This document shows, one piece after another, positions 41,926-57,231 of a stretch of 64,000 nucleotides of DNA; position 1 is the stretch's first letter, and each line of letters starts with the position of its first letter. Both the position numbers and the translations under genes were made by a program. Origin of the DNA: Burkholderia glumae LMG 2196 = ATCC 33617 (lineage in GTDB: Bacteria > Pseudomonadota > Gammaproteobacteria > Burkholderiales > Burkholderiaceae); assembly GCF_000960995.1 (NCBI RefSeq), contig NZ_CP009434.1, forward strand, positions 1,178,001-1,242,000, written 5' to 3'. Under the pieces are notes generated by a model, which saw nothing but the letters and a program-made list of their open reading frames with translations, did no database searches and was not told where the DNA came from.

Positions 41926-44727
41926 TCAGGGCGTGCCGACCAGCGCCGCCACCGGCAAGCCGGCGAGCAACTCGGCCACCCGCAGCCGCCCGTTCGCCGC
42001 CGCCACGCGGCGCTCCGCGCCGAGCCGTTCGAGCCATTGGGCGGGCGCGTCGTCGGGCAGCACGAGCGCGGTGTCGCCCCAGTAGCGCGCGTCGATGCGC
42101 GGCCCGCCGCCGTCGGTGGCCAGCCTGCCGTGCGCGAGCCGGCTGCCGACCACCAGCACGGCGCTGCGCGTGTCGCGCCGCAGCAGCGCGATCGCGTGCT
42201 CGCGCGCCGGGCCTTCCAGCGTGAGCGGCAGGTAGGCGCCGTGGGAGAAGGTGGCCGCGTGGTCGGCGCGCAGCGCCAGCATGCGCGTGACGAGCGCGCG
42301 CTTGATGCGGCCGTCGGGCCAGGCGCGCAGATAGTCGGCCAGCGGCCCGTCCACCGGCGTGGCGCGCCGCTCGGCGAAGTCCACCTCGCGCCGGTTGTCG
42401 GGATCGACGAGGCTGAAGTCCCACAGGTCGGTGCCCTGGTAAAGATCAGGCACGCCGGGCGAGGCGATGCGCAGCACCGTCTGCAGCAGCGAATTGAGCA
42501 CGCCGGCCGGTGCGATCTGCGCGACGAACGCGTGCAGCGCATGGACGAAGTCGTCCTGGCCGCGCGGCCTGAGCAGTTCGCGCACGAATGCCTCGCAGGC
42601 CGCTTCGTAGGCCGCATCGGGCGCGAGCCAGCTGGTTTCGCGCTTGGCCTCGCGCAGTGCCTTGGTCTGCCATTGCACGACGCGCTCGGCCAGCGCGGCG
42701 AGGCCCTCGGCGTCGTCGGGCGCGAGCGCGGGCGGCCAGCAGCCCACCAGCGTCTGGTACAGCATCGCCTGCGCCGCGCGTCCCGGCGCCGGCGGCGCGC
42801 CCTCGGCCGGCACCCGGCAAAGCGCGTCGTTGCGTGCGATCCAGGCGTCGACGGCGGCGCGCCACGGCACCGGCACCTCGCTTAGCACCGCGAGCCGCGC
42901 GCGCACGTCCTCGCCGCGCTTGTGGTCGTGCGTGGCCGTGGCGAGCAGCGTGTGGGGCGTGCGCGCCGCGCGCTCGAGATTGCGCAGGTGGAACGCGTCG
43001 GGCGAGAGCGCGAGCTGGCCGGCGTCGGCGCCGACTTCGTTGCGCGACAGCAGGCGCCCGTAGCGATAGCAGGCGGTATCCTCCACGCCCTTTGCCGCGA
43101 GCGGCGAGCTGAGGCGTGCGAACGCGATGCGCGCCCGGCGCGCCAGCGCCGGGTCCGGCCCGGCGTCCGCCTCGATTGCCGTTTCCGCGTCCGTCCGCGC
43201 GTCGCCCCGCGCGATCTCGGGCCAGCCGAGCCAGCCGAGCACGCGCTCGAGCGCCTCGTGATCGGTGCGCGGCAGCGCGCGACGCGCGGCGCGGCTGGCG
43301 GCCTCGATGAACGGGCGCTCGGCGGCGCGCTCGCCGTCGAGCGGATAGAGCCGGTAGACGGGCAACTGCGCGGCCAGCTCGGCCACCACGCGGCGCAGCG
43401 GGTTGCGCGCGAAATCGCGCGTGCGAGCATCGGCGCGCGCGATCGCGTGCAGCGCGTCGGTCACGCGCTCGATCTCCACCGCGAGCTGCCGCGAGGCCGC
43501 CTCGCGCTTGCCCGTCAGCGCCTCGTCGGCGAACGTCGCGCTGCTGCCCGACAGCTCGGCCCAGTGCTGCGCGAGCGGCTCGGCGCCGGCCGGATCGTGC
43601 AGCAGCGCGCCCACGTCGTTCATGAAATCGTAGCCGGTGGTGCCGTCGGTGAGCCAGTCGGCGGGCAGCGCCTCGCCCGGCGCGAGGATTTTCTCCACCA
43701 CCAGGTACGGCGCCGGGTCGCGCAGCTCGGCGAGCCGCGCGCGCAGCTTGCGGCAGTAGCCGCGCGGGTCGGCCAGGCCGTCGACGTGATCGATCCGCAC
43801 GCCGTCCACCAGCCCCGCGTCGACGAGCCGGAACAGCAGCGCGTGGACGTCGTCGAACACCGCGTTGTCCTCCACGCGGACGCCGGCCAGCGTGTCGATG
43901 TCGAAGAAGCGGCGCCAGTTGATCTCGTCGGGCGCGGTGCGCCACCAGGCGAGCCGGTAGGCCTGCCGCTCCAGCAGCGCGTGCAGCCGCGCGCGGCCGG
44001 CCTCGCTGTCGCTCGCGTAGTGGCGCAGCGCGCCGTCGAGCGCGGCCGCGCCGTGGGCGGCCAGGTGTTCGCGCAGGGCCGCGCCCGCAAGGCTGGCCTG
44101 CGGCGTGCCGGGCGGCGCGTCGGCCAGCGGCGCGAGGCGCGCCGCCAGCGCGTCGAGCCCGGGCTGCTGCGCGGCGCGCAGGATCTCGGGATAGGCGGCG
44201 AGCGCGACGGGCAGCGTGCGTCCCGAGCAGGCGATCGTGAAGCGGCCGGTGGCCGCGTCGCAGCCGAGCACCATCTCGCCCGCGGCGAGCGCCTCGCCGT
44301 ACGGGCGGCCCAGGCAGGGCAGCAGCACGCGGCCGTGCAGCAGCGGATCGGCGGGGCGCCAGTCGATGTCGAAGTGGCGCGCATAGCGGCTGCGCGGTCC
44401 CCATTCGAGCACGTCGTTCCACCAGCCGTTCGACGAGCCGGCCACCCCCATGTGGTTCGGCACGAAATCGACGAGCGTGCCGATGCCGTGCCGGCGCAGC
44501 GCGCCGACCAGCCGCACCAGGCCATGCTCGCCGCCGAGCGCCTCGCTCACGCGGCCGTAATCGACGGTGTCGTAGCCGTGCATCGAGCCCGGTTCGGCCT
44601 GCGTGATCGGCGACAGATAGAGGTGGCTGATGCCGAGCTGCGCGTACAGATCGACCTGGGCCGCCGCGTCGTCGAACGTGAAGCCGGCGTGCAGCTGCAG
44701 CCGCAGCGTGGCGCGCGGCGCGCTCAT
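41926..44727 (-). CDS. treY: Malto-oligosyltrehalose synthase TreY
   Basis: Turns the reducing end of a maltodextrin into a trehalose unit by an intramolecular shift (GH13). 933 residues, longer than many TreY (about 700-860). Nucleophile Asp in VRIDHVDGLADPRGY, acid Glu in LVVEKILAPGEALP, and the third Asp in TATHDHKRGEDVRAR are present. The start MSAPRATLRLQLHAGFTFDDA is characteristic; the frame is open far upstream but only ATG 44727 has the family N-terminus. Its start overlaps the malQ stop (ATGA). It is the last gene of the operon. Product passes to TreZ. Confidence 0.93.
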   Translation of the reverse strand: MSAPRATLRLQLHAGFTFDDAAAQVDLYAQLGISHLYLSPITQAEPGSMHGYDTVDYGRVSEALGGEHGLVRLVGALRRHGIGTLVDFVPNHMGVAGSSNGWWNDVLEWGPRSRYARHFDIDWRPADPLLHGRVLLPCLGRPYGEALAAGEMVLGCDAATGRFTIACSGRTLPVALAAYPEILRAAQQPGLDALAARLAPLADAPPGTPQASLAGAALREHLAAHGAAALDGALRHYASDSEAGRARLHALLERQAYRLAWWRTAPDEINWRRFFDIDTLAGVRVEDNAVFDDVHALLFRLVDAGLVDGVRIDHVDGLADPRGYCRKLRARLAELRDPAPYLVVEKILAPGEALPADWLTDGTTGYDFMNDVGALLHDPAGAEPLAQHWAELSGSSATFADEALTGKREAASRQLAVEIERVTDALHAIARADARTRDFARNPLRRVVAELAAQLPVYRLYPLDGERAAERPFIEAASRAARRALPRTDHEALERVLGWLGWPEIARGDARTDAETAIEADAGPDPALARRARIAFARLSSPLAAKGVEDTACYRYGRLLSRNEVGADAGQLALSPDAFHLRNLERAARTPHTLLATATHDHKRGEDVRARLAVLSEVPVPWRAAVDAWIARNDALCRVPAEGAPPAPGRAAQAMLYQTLVGCWPPALAPDDAEGLAALAERVVQWQTKALREAKRETSWLAPDAAYEAACEAFVRELLRPRGQDDFVHALHAFVAQIAPAGVLNSLLQTVLRIASPGVPDLYQGTDLWDFSLVDPDNRREVDFAERRATPVDGPLADYLRAWPDGRIKRALVTRMLALRADHAATFSHGAYLPLTLEGPAREHAIALLRRDTRSAVLVVGSRLAHGRLATDGGGPRIDARYWGDTALVLPDDAPAQWLERLGAERRVAAANGRLRVAELLAGLPVAALVGTP

Positions 44728-47123
44728 GACGCCTCCGGGCCGGTGCGCCGCGCCAGCGCGATGGCGGCCAGCGTCGCGCCGGCGGCGTCGTCGAGCAGGC
44801 CCGCCGTCTCGCGCGGCATGCGGCGGCGCCAATTCGGATGGCCGACCGGCGGCCCCGGCAGATTCGGCTGGGCGGGCAGCGCGAGCAGATCCTCGAGCGG
44901 CACCAGCGCGAGCGCCGAGGCGCTGCGCGCGACGAACGCGAGCGCGGCGGCCACCGGCGGTGCCTCGGGCGGCGTGGGCGAGGCCGACGGCGGCACCACC
45001 CGCGCCTCGGCGAGCGCGCGCCACAGCGCGGCGCGCTCGGCGGCGCGCTCGGCCAGGTCGGGCGGCAGCGGGGCAGGCGCGGCGGCGGGCGCGTGGGCAG
45101 GGGAGGATGAATTCATGTCGCTGGGCACCGGATGGGTTGAAGACGGGGAGGCGGCCGGGGCCGCCGTTTCGGCATCGCGCGCGAGCGGTGCGGACGCGCC
45201 GGGCGTGCTGGCGGCGGCGGGCGAGGCCGGGGCCGGGGCCGCCGGCGGCCAGGTGAGGGGCGGGTCGGCGGGCGAGTGCGACGCGCCGAACGCCTCGTGC
45301 CGCGCGGGTGCGCACGGCGCGGCGGCCTCTCCCGGTGCGCGCGCCGCCTTGCCGCCGGCTTCACGCCCGGCGTCGAGCGCCGTCACGTGCCGCCGCCAGG
45401 CCAGATCGACGCCGCGCCACCAGCCCGCCAGCGTCGGCAGATCGTGGGTGGACGGCATTGCCACCGCGTCGCGGTCCCATTGCTCGGGCCGGCGAAACGC
45501 GCCGTCGGCGTCGCGCTCGAACCACAGCACGCGCATCCCGGCGATGCCGCACGCCGCGAGCCGCTCGCGCAGCCCGCCGGGCACGGTGCCGAGATCCTCG
45601 CCGATCGCGATCGCGCGATGCCGCGACGATTCGAGCGCGACCAGCCGCAGCAGGTCGTCGAGCGGATAGCGCAGGTAGGCGCCGTCGCGCGCCGAGGTGC
45701 CGTCGCGCACGATCCAGAGCCGCGCGAAGCCGAGGATGTGATCGATGCGCACGCCGCCGGCATGGGTCAAGGCCGCGCGCAGCAGCGCGATGAACGGCGC
45801 GAAGCCGCTCGCGCGCAGCGCGGCCGGGGTCCAGGTCGTGACGCCCCAGGCCTGCCCGTCGGCGTTGAACAGATCGGGCGGCGCGCCGATCGAGGCCGCG
45901 CCCAGCAGCGAGCCGGGCGCGGCCCACGCGTCGCTGCCGTCGGGCGCGCAGCCCACGGCGAGATCGGCCACGGTGCCGATCGACATGCCCGCGCCGCGCG
46001 CGGCCCGGTGGGCACGCTCGAGTCCGCGCGCGGCGAGCCACTGCGCGAACGCGAAGAACGCCACGTCGTCGGCGTGCGCGGTGGCGAACGCGCGTACCCC
46101 GGGCGCCTCGGGGCCGCCGCGCAGCGCCTCGGGCCAGCGCCGCCAGTCGGCCTCGCGCCGGTCGGCCAGCATCTGGGCTTGCAGCGCGTCGAAGCAGGCA
46201 TGGGCGTGCAGCGCGGCGCCGCCGTCGGCGACGAAGCGCGCGAACCCATCGGCATCGGGCGACGGATGCGCCCGCCAGCGCTCGAACAGCGCGCGCAGCA
46301 CGCGCAGCTTGGTGCGGACCGCGAGCGGCCAGTCCACCAGCGGCGCGGCGGCCAGCCGGGCGGCGGTGTCGGCCAGCCCGGTGTCGGCGAGCACGGCGGC
46401 CGTGGCCTGCGGGCCAGCCACGTCGTCGGGATCGAGGTAGGCGAGGTTGTGCCAGCGGCGCGAGGACGGCGAATACGGGCTGTCGCGCTCGGGCTGGGCC
46501 GGGAACGTGGCATGGGTCGGGCTGATCGCCAGCGCGTCGGCGCCGAGCCGCGCGGCGCCGCCGGCCAGGGCCGCGAGCGCGGTGGTGTCGCCGATGCCGA
46601 AGTCGCCGGCGCGGCGCAGCCCGTAGAGCTGCGCGGCGAGCCCCCACGGCCGCTGGCGCCCGGCGACGAAGGCCGCGTCGCCGATGGTCCAGCCGCGCGC
46701 GGGCGCCACCGCCACCGTCACGCTGGCTGCGTCGGTTTCCACCCGGTGGTAGCCGGCCGCGTCGATCGCGGGCAGCAGCGCGCCGCGGCCGCCCGGATCG
46801 GCCAGGAGCCGGCCGGTGCGCCGGGTGCCGTCCTCCAGCGTGAGCGCATAGCCGCCACCGGGTCGCCCGGCCGCGGCCGGCCACGGCACCGCCTGCCCCG
46901 CCGCGGCCGTCACGAGCGGCGGCGGTGCGGCCGGCGCCGTCAGCGCGGCCAGGCTCGCGTCGCGATCGGCGGCCGTGGCGGCGGGCAGGCCGAGCGCGTC
47001 GAGCAGCACCGCGAGCGCGTCGTCGCCGACCCGCCGCGGCTGGTCGGCCGCATCGGTCCATTCGGGTTCGAGCCCGGCGGCGCGGGCCAGCGCGGCGAGC
47101 GAGGTGTGCTGGCCGGTGCTCAT
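44724..47123 (-). CDS. malQ: 4-alpha-glucanotransferase MalQ
   Basis: Amylomaltase (GH77) that moves glucan chains between maltodextrins. 799 residues. A bacterial N-terminal extension (about 1-170) precedes the barrel, which begins near RPWGLAAQLYGLR. Nucleophile Asp in GVRIDHILGFARLW, Glu in AIGEDLGTVP and Asp in MPSTHDLPTLAGWW are all present. Between about residues 579 and 684 an Ala/Pro/Ser-rich insert replaces a short loop found in ordinary MalQ. Start and stop overlap treZ and treY by ATGA. It recycles short glucans produced by GlgX for TreY. Confidence 0.92.
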   Translation of the reverse strand: MSTGQHTSLAALARAAGLEPEWTDAADQPRRVGDDALAVLLDALGLPAATAADRDASLAALTAPAAPPPLVTAAAGQAVPWPAAAGRPGGGYALTLEDGTRRTGRLLADPGGRGALLPAIDAAGYHRVETDAASVTVAVAPARGWTIGDAAFVAGRQRPWGLAAQLYGLRRAGDFGIGDTTALAALAGGAARLGADALAISPTHATFPAQPERDSPYSPSSRRWHNLAYLDPDDVAGPQATAAVLADTGLADTAARLAAAPLVDWPLAVRTKLRVLRALFERWRAHPSPDADGFARFVADGGAALHAHACFDALQAQMLADRREADWRRWPEALRGGPEAPGVRAFATAHADDVAFFAFAQWLAARGLERAHRAARGAGMSIGTVADLAVGCAPDGSDAWAAPGSLLGAASIGAPPDLFNADGQAWGVTTWTPAALRASGFAPFIALLRAALTHAGGVRIDHILGFARLWIVRDGTSARDGAYLRYPLDDLLRLVALESSRHRAIAIGEDLGTVPGGLRERLAACGIAGMRVLWFERDADGAFRRPEQWDRDAVAMPSTHDLPTLAGWWRGVDLAWRRHVTALDAGREAGGKAARAPGEAAAPCAPARHEAFGASHSPADPPLTWPPAAPAPASPAAASTPGASAPLARDAETAAPAASPSSTHPVPSDMNSSSPAHAPAAAPAPLPPDLAERAAERAALWRALAEARVVPPSASPTPPEAPPVAAALAFVARSASALALVPLEDLLALPAQPNLPGPPVGHPNWRRRMPRETAGLLDDAAGATLAAIALARRTGPEAS

Positions 47124-49177
47124 CGTCCGCGCCCCTCGGCCGGCGTGCCGGCCGGCGCGTCGAGCCAGGCGAGGCAGGCGTGGGGGCCGAGCCGCCCGTC
47201 GGCGAGCGCGTCGCGCACGCGCGGCGGGGTCTCGAACACGATCTTGCCGGACGGCGGGTCGGGCAGCGCGACCGGCGTGTCGTCGAGATTCAGCGCGATC
47301 GCGAGCCGCGCGCCGTTGCCGAGCCGCCAGCACGCGATCAGCGCGCGCGGCGCCTGGCCGGCGGGTGCGTGGTGGCTGGCCGGGTGGCCCGGAGCGCCGC
47401 CGCCCGCCTGGTCGCGCTCGATCGCGGCGGCGAGCGTCGCGGCCGCCTCGCGCTCGGCCGGCTGCGCGGGGTCGTCCGGCAGCAGGCGCGAGCGGTCGGG
47501 GGCGACGCCGGGGTTGCCGTGGCGCGGATCGTCGTGGGCCGCGCCGGTGCCGGCGCCGCCGTCGAGCAGGCTGACGCCCTCGGCGCGCGTGCCGGGCAGA
47601 TGCGGCACGAGGAAGCCGTTGCGCACCGCCAGCGCGCCGCGATAGAACGCCCGCCAGCTGCGGGCGTCGTCGCTCTCGCGGTCGGCCTCGACGGCTTCGG
47701 GCGAGGAGCGCGCGAAGGTGGCCGGATCGTTCGGGTCGGGAATCAGGTCGCGGCGCTCGGGATTGGCGAATGCCGGAAACGCGGCGAACTCGCGGCGGCG
47801 CCCCTCGCGCACCGCGTCGGCCAGCTCGCCTTCGTAATCGGTGAAGAACTGGAACGGCTGCGTCGAGCCGGTTTCCTCGCCCATGAACAGCAGCGGCACC
47901 TGCGGCGCGAGCAGCAGCAGCGCGGTGGCCGCGCGCAGCGCGTCGTCGTTGACGAGGGCGCGCAGCCGCTCGCCGAACGCGCGGTTGCCGATCTGGTCGT
48001 GGTTCTGCAGGAACGCGACGAATGCGGTGGGCGGCAGGTGCGCGCTGGGCTCGCCGCGCGGGCGGCCGTCGTGCAGCGGCGAGGGCTCGCCCTGGTAGGC
48101 GAAGCCTTCGGCCAGGGTGCGCGCGAAGTGCTGCAGCGGCTTGTCCGCATAGGCCCGGTAATAGCCGTCGCGCTCGCCCGTGAGCAGCACGTGGGCGCTG
48201 TTGTGGAAGTCGTCGTTCCACTGCGCGTCGAAGCCGACGTCGGCCAGCAGGTGCGCGCTGTTGCGCTCGTTTTCCAGCACCAGATGGACGTGCCGCTCGC
48301 TGCCCGCATAGGCGCGCACCAGCGCGGCCAGCTCGCCGAGCCAGTGGTCGTCGTCGATCGCGTGCGCGGCGTCGATGCGCAGCCCGTCGATGCGGTATTC
48401 CTCGAGCCAGTAGAGCGCGTTGTCGATGAAGAAGCGGCCCACCTCGTCGCGACGGAAGTCGATCGCCGGCCCCCAGCCGGTGGTCTTGCCTGCGCGGAAG
48501 AACGACGGCGCGTAGCGCGCGAGCCAGTTGCCGTCGGGGCCGAAGTGGTTGTAGACCACGTCGACGAATACCTGCAGCCCCAACTCGTGCGCGGCATCCA
48601 CCAGCGCCTTCAGTTCCTCGGGCCGCCCGTAGGACGACGACGGCGCGAACGGCAGCACGCCGTCGTAGCCCCAGTTGCGCGTGCCGGGACATTCGGCGAG
48701 CGGCATCAGCTCGATCGCGGTCACGCCCAGCGCGGCGAGTTCGCCGAGCCGCTGCGTCACGCCGCGATAGCCGCCGAGCGCGCCCACGTGCAGCTCGTAG
48801 AGCACGGTCTCGTGCCAGGGCCGGCCGCGCCAGTCGTCCTGGCGCCAGCGATAGGCGCAGGGATCGACCACCTGGCTCGGGCCGTGGACGCCCTCCGGCT
48901 GGAAGCGCGAGGCGGGATCGGGCACGGCCTCGCCGCCGTCGAGCCGGTAGCGGTAGCGCGTGCCGGGGCCGAACGGCACGGTGGCGTCGAACCAGCCGCC
49001 CTCGCGCGCCGTCATGGCCACGCTGGCGCGGCGTTCGCCGTCCTCCAGCTCCACGCTCACCGCTTCGCAGGCAGGCGCCCAGAAGCGGAAGTGGGTGCGG
49101 TGCAAATCGATGCAGGTGGCGCCGAACGAGGTCGGATACGCGTGGCGGCCGGGAGCGGAAATCAGGGATTGGGTCAT
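47120..49177 (-). CDS. treZ: Malto-oligosyltrehalose trehalohydrolase TreZ
   Basis: Releases trehalose from the end made by TreY. 685 residues, against about 560-600 in many members. An N-terminal immunoglobulin-like domain (CBM48, about 15-105) is followed by the barrel: Asp in GLRIDAAHAIDDDHWL, Glu in HLVLENERNSA, Asp in FLQNHDQIGNRAFGERL. A poorly conserved insert rich in Gly, Pro and His lies near 565-640. ATG at 49177; stop overlaps malQ start. The gap to glgX is 32 bp. Confidence 0.94.
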   Translation of the reverse strand: MTQSLISAPGRHAYPTSFGATCIDLHRTHFRFWAPACEAVSVELEDGERRASVAMTAREGGWFDATVPFGPGTRYRYRLDGGEAVPDPASRFQPEGVHGPSQVVDPCAYRWRQDDWRGRPWHETVLYELHVGALGGYRGVTQRLGELAALGVTAIELMPLAECPGTRNWGYDGVLPFAPSSSYGRPEELKALVDAAHELGLQVFVDVVYNHFGPDGNWLARYAPSFFRAGKTTGWGPAIDFRRDEVGRFFIDNALYWLEEYRIDGLRIDAAHAIDDDHWLGELAALVRAYAGSERHVHLVLENERNSAHLLADVGFDAQWNDDFHNSAHVLLTGERDGYYRAYADKPLQHFARTLAEGFAYQGEPSPLHDGRPRGEPSAHLPPTAFVAFLQNHDQIGNRAFGERLRALVNDDALRAATALLLLAPQVPLLFMGEETGSTQPFQFFTDYEGELADAVREGRRREFAAFPAFANPERRDLIPDPNDPATFARSSPEAVEADRESDDARSWRAFYRGALAVRNGFLVPHLPGTRAEGVSLLDGGAGTGAAHDDPRHGNPGVAPDRSRLLPDDPAQPAEREAAATLAAAIERDQAGGGAPGHPASHHAPAGQAPRALIACWRLGNGARLAIALNLDDTPVALPDPPSGKIVFETPPRVRDALADGRLGPHACLAWLDAPAGTPAEGRGR

Positions 49178-49209
49178 CGCGATGTCTCGGAGGCGGGCCG
49201 GTGTCGTGC

Positions 49210-51507
49210 TCAGGACACCGGCGTGGGTTCGTCATGGGCCGGCGCGGGGCCGGCGGTCGGCTCGGGTTCGGGCTCCCGTTGCGGAGCGGGCGCCGCCTGC
49301 GGCTGCGCCGCGTGGTCGGCGTCGTCCGGGGGGGCGTCGCCCTCGTCCGCGGGGCGCGCCTCGCCGGCGGCGCCCGCACCCGCGTGGTCGGGGCGCGTGC
49401 ACTGCTCGGCGGGCAGCCTTGCGGCCGCGATCACGGCCGCGTGAGCGGCCAGCTCGATGCCTTCGGCCGGCAGCGGCTGCGGCTCCAGGTCGGGCCGCGC
49501 GCTGTCGGCCAGCACGCGGAACGCCAGACGCGGCGCGGGCGGCACGAATACCAGCGGCTGCGCCGAGCCGTTGAGCATCAGCAGCAGCACCTCGGTGTGG
49601 CCGTCGCGATCGGGCCCGACGCGGCGCATCATCAGCGCGCGCAGCTCGCGGTTCTGCCAGGCGGGCACCGGGATCGCCTCGCCGCGCTCGTCGAACCAGT
49701 CGATCTCGCGCAGCCCCGGCGCGGCCTCGCGGTCGCCCGACGGATAGCCCGGCCCCGACAGCAGCGGGTGCTCGCGGCGCAGCGCGGCGAGCCGCGCGAC
49801 GAAGCCGGTGAGCCGGCGCCCGGCGTCGCTGGCGGCGGCCTCCCAGTCGAACCACGCGAGCTCGGTGTCCTGGCAATAGGCATTGTTGTTGCCCTGCTGG
49901 CTGCGGCCGAACTCGTCGCCGCCGAGCAGCATCGGGGTGCCGAGCGCGGCGTAGAGCGTGGTCAGCATCGAGCGCGCCACGCGCTCGCGCACCTCGCGGA
50001 TGTCGGCGTCGTCGGTCGGGCCTTCCACGCCCCAGTTCGCGCTGCAGTTGTCGTCGCGGCCGTCGCGGTTCTCCTCGCCGTTGGCCTCGTTGCGCTTGGA
50101 CGAGTACGAGACGAGGTCGGCCAGCGTGAAGCCGTCGTGGGCCGTGACGAAGTTCACCGAGGCCCACGGCTTGCGCCGGTGGTGGTTGAACAGGTCGGCC
50201 GAGCCGGCCAGCCGCGCGGCCAGCTCGGGCCGCATGCCGGCGTCGCCGCGCCAGAAGCGGCGCACCGTGTCGCGGAACTTGTCGTTCCATTCGCCGAAGC
50301 CGGCCGGATGGTTGCCGAGCTGGTAGCCGCCGGGGCCGAGGTCCCACGGCTCGGAGATCAGCTTGCGGGTGGCCAGCACCGGGTCCTGGCACAGCGCGTC
50401 GAAGAAGCCCGAGCCGCGGTCATAGCCGTGCGGCTCGCGGCCGAGCGTGACGCCGAGGTCGAAGCGGAAGCCGTCGATGTTGAAGGCGGTACACCAGTAG
50501 CGCAGCGAGTCCATCACCATCTGCAGCACGCGCGGATGCGACAGGTTCAGCGTGTTGCCGCAGCCGGTCTCGTCGATGTGGTAGCGCGGGTCGTTCGGCT
50601 GCAGCCGGTAGTAGCTGGCGTTGTCGAGGCCGCGCCACGACAGCGTCGGGCCGAGCTGGTTGCCTTCGCAGGTGTGGTTGTAGACCACGTCGAGCAGCAC
50701 CTCGATGCCGGCCGCATGCAGCTGGCGGATCGCGATGCGCATCTCGTCGAGCCGGCGCGTGGCGAGATACGACGGCTGCGGCGCGAAATACGCGAGCGTG
50801 TCGTAGCCCCAGTAGTTGCGCAGCCCGCGGTTGACGAGCTCGCGGCTGTCGAGGAACGCCTGCACCGGCAGCAGCTCGACGGTGGTCACGCCGAGCCTGA
50901 GCAGATGGTCGATGAAATCGGGCGAGGCGAGCACCGCGAAGGTGCCGCGCTCCGGCGTGCGCAGCCCGTCGCGGCGCATCGAGACGCCGCGCACGTGGGT
51001 CTCGTAGATCACCGTGTCCTGCCACGGCACCGCGGGGCGGCGGTCGTCGTGCCAGTCGAACGACTCGTCCACCACCACGCACTTGGGCATGGCCGGCGCC
51101 GAATCTCGGCGGTCGATCGACAGGTCGGCGCGGTTCGAGTGGAGCCGGTAGCCGAACAGCGCGTCGGACCAGCGGAACTGGCCGATCAGCTTGCGCGCGT
51201 AGGGGTCGAGCAGCAGCTTCGAGGAATTGAAGCGGTGGCCATACTGCGGCTGGTACGGGCCGTCGGCGCGAAACGCGTAGACGGTGCCGGGATGCGCGCC
51301 CGGCAGGTAGCCGTGCCAGATTTCGTCGGTGCATTCCGGCAGGTCGAGCCGGGCGATCTCCTTGCGCCCGGTGGGGTCGAACAGGCACAGCTGAAGGCGC
51401 GTGGCGTGCGCGGAAAACACCGCGAAATTAATGCCGAGGCCGTTCCAGCTCGCTCCGAGCGGATACGGCTTGCCCGGCTCGAGCCGGTCGGCGGTCGCAG
51501 CACGCAT
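49210..51507 (-). CDS. glgX: Glycogen debranching enzyme GlgX
   Basis: Isoamylase-type enzyme that removes short branches from trimmed glucan. 765 residues. CBM48 domain (about 13-110), then barrel motifs WQDTVIYETHVRG, GFRFDLGVTLG (nucleophile Asp), LISEPWDLGPGGYQLG (acid Glu) and VTAHDGFTLADLVSY. A Pro/Glu/Ala-rich tail (about 705-765) follows the catalytic part and is probably disordered. ATG at 51507 has GAGGAG upstream. It lies 73 bp after glgB, the longest gap in the operon, so translation restarts here independently. Confidence 0.95.
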   Translation of the reverse strand: MRAATADRLEPGKPYPLGASWNGLGINFAVFSAHATRLQLCLFDPTGRKEIARLDLPECTDEIWHGYLPGAHPGTVYAFRADGPYQPQYGHRFNSSKLLLDPYARKLIGQFRWSDALFGYRLHSNRADLSIDRRDSAPAMPKCVVVDESFDWHDDRRPAVPWQDTVIYETHVRGVSMRRDGLRTPERGTFAVLASPDFIDHLLRLGVTTVELLPVQAFLDSRELVNRGLRNYWGYDTLAYFAPQPSYLATRRLDEMRIAIRQLHAAGIEVLLDVVYNHTCEGNQLGPTLSWRGLDNASYYRLQPNDPRYHIDETGCGNTLNLSHPRVLQMVMDSLRYWCTAFNIDGFRFDLGVTLGREPHGYDRGSGFFDALCQDPVLATRKLISEPWDLGPGGYQLGNHPAGFGEWNDKFRDTVRRFWRGDAGMRPELAARLAGSADLFNHHRRKPWASVNFVTAHDGFTLADLVSYSSKRNEANGEENRDGRDDNCSANWGVEGPTDDADIREVRERVARSMLTTLYAALGTPMLLGGDEFGRSQQGNNNAYCQDTELAWFDWEAAASDAGRRLTGFVARLAALRREHPLLSGPGYPSGDREAAPGLREIDWFDERGEAIPVPAWQNRELRALMMRRVGPDRDGHTEVLLLMLNGSAQPLVFVPPAPRLAFRVLADSARPDLEPQPLPAEGIELAAHAAVIAAARLPAEQCTRPDHAGAGAAGEARPADEGDAPPDDADHAAQPQAAPAPQREPEPEPTAGPAPAHDEPTPVS

Positions 51508-51580
51508 GATGGTGTTCTCCTCGTTGTCGCGTGTTGTTTCGGATCACGATGTTTCGGGGGCGGCGCCGCACCGGCGCGGC

Positions 51581-57227
<5,647 letters not shown>

Positions 57228-57231
<4 letters not shown>

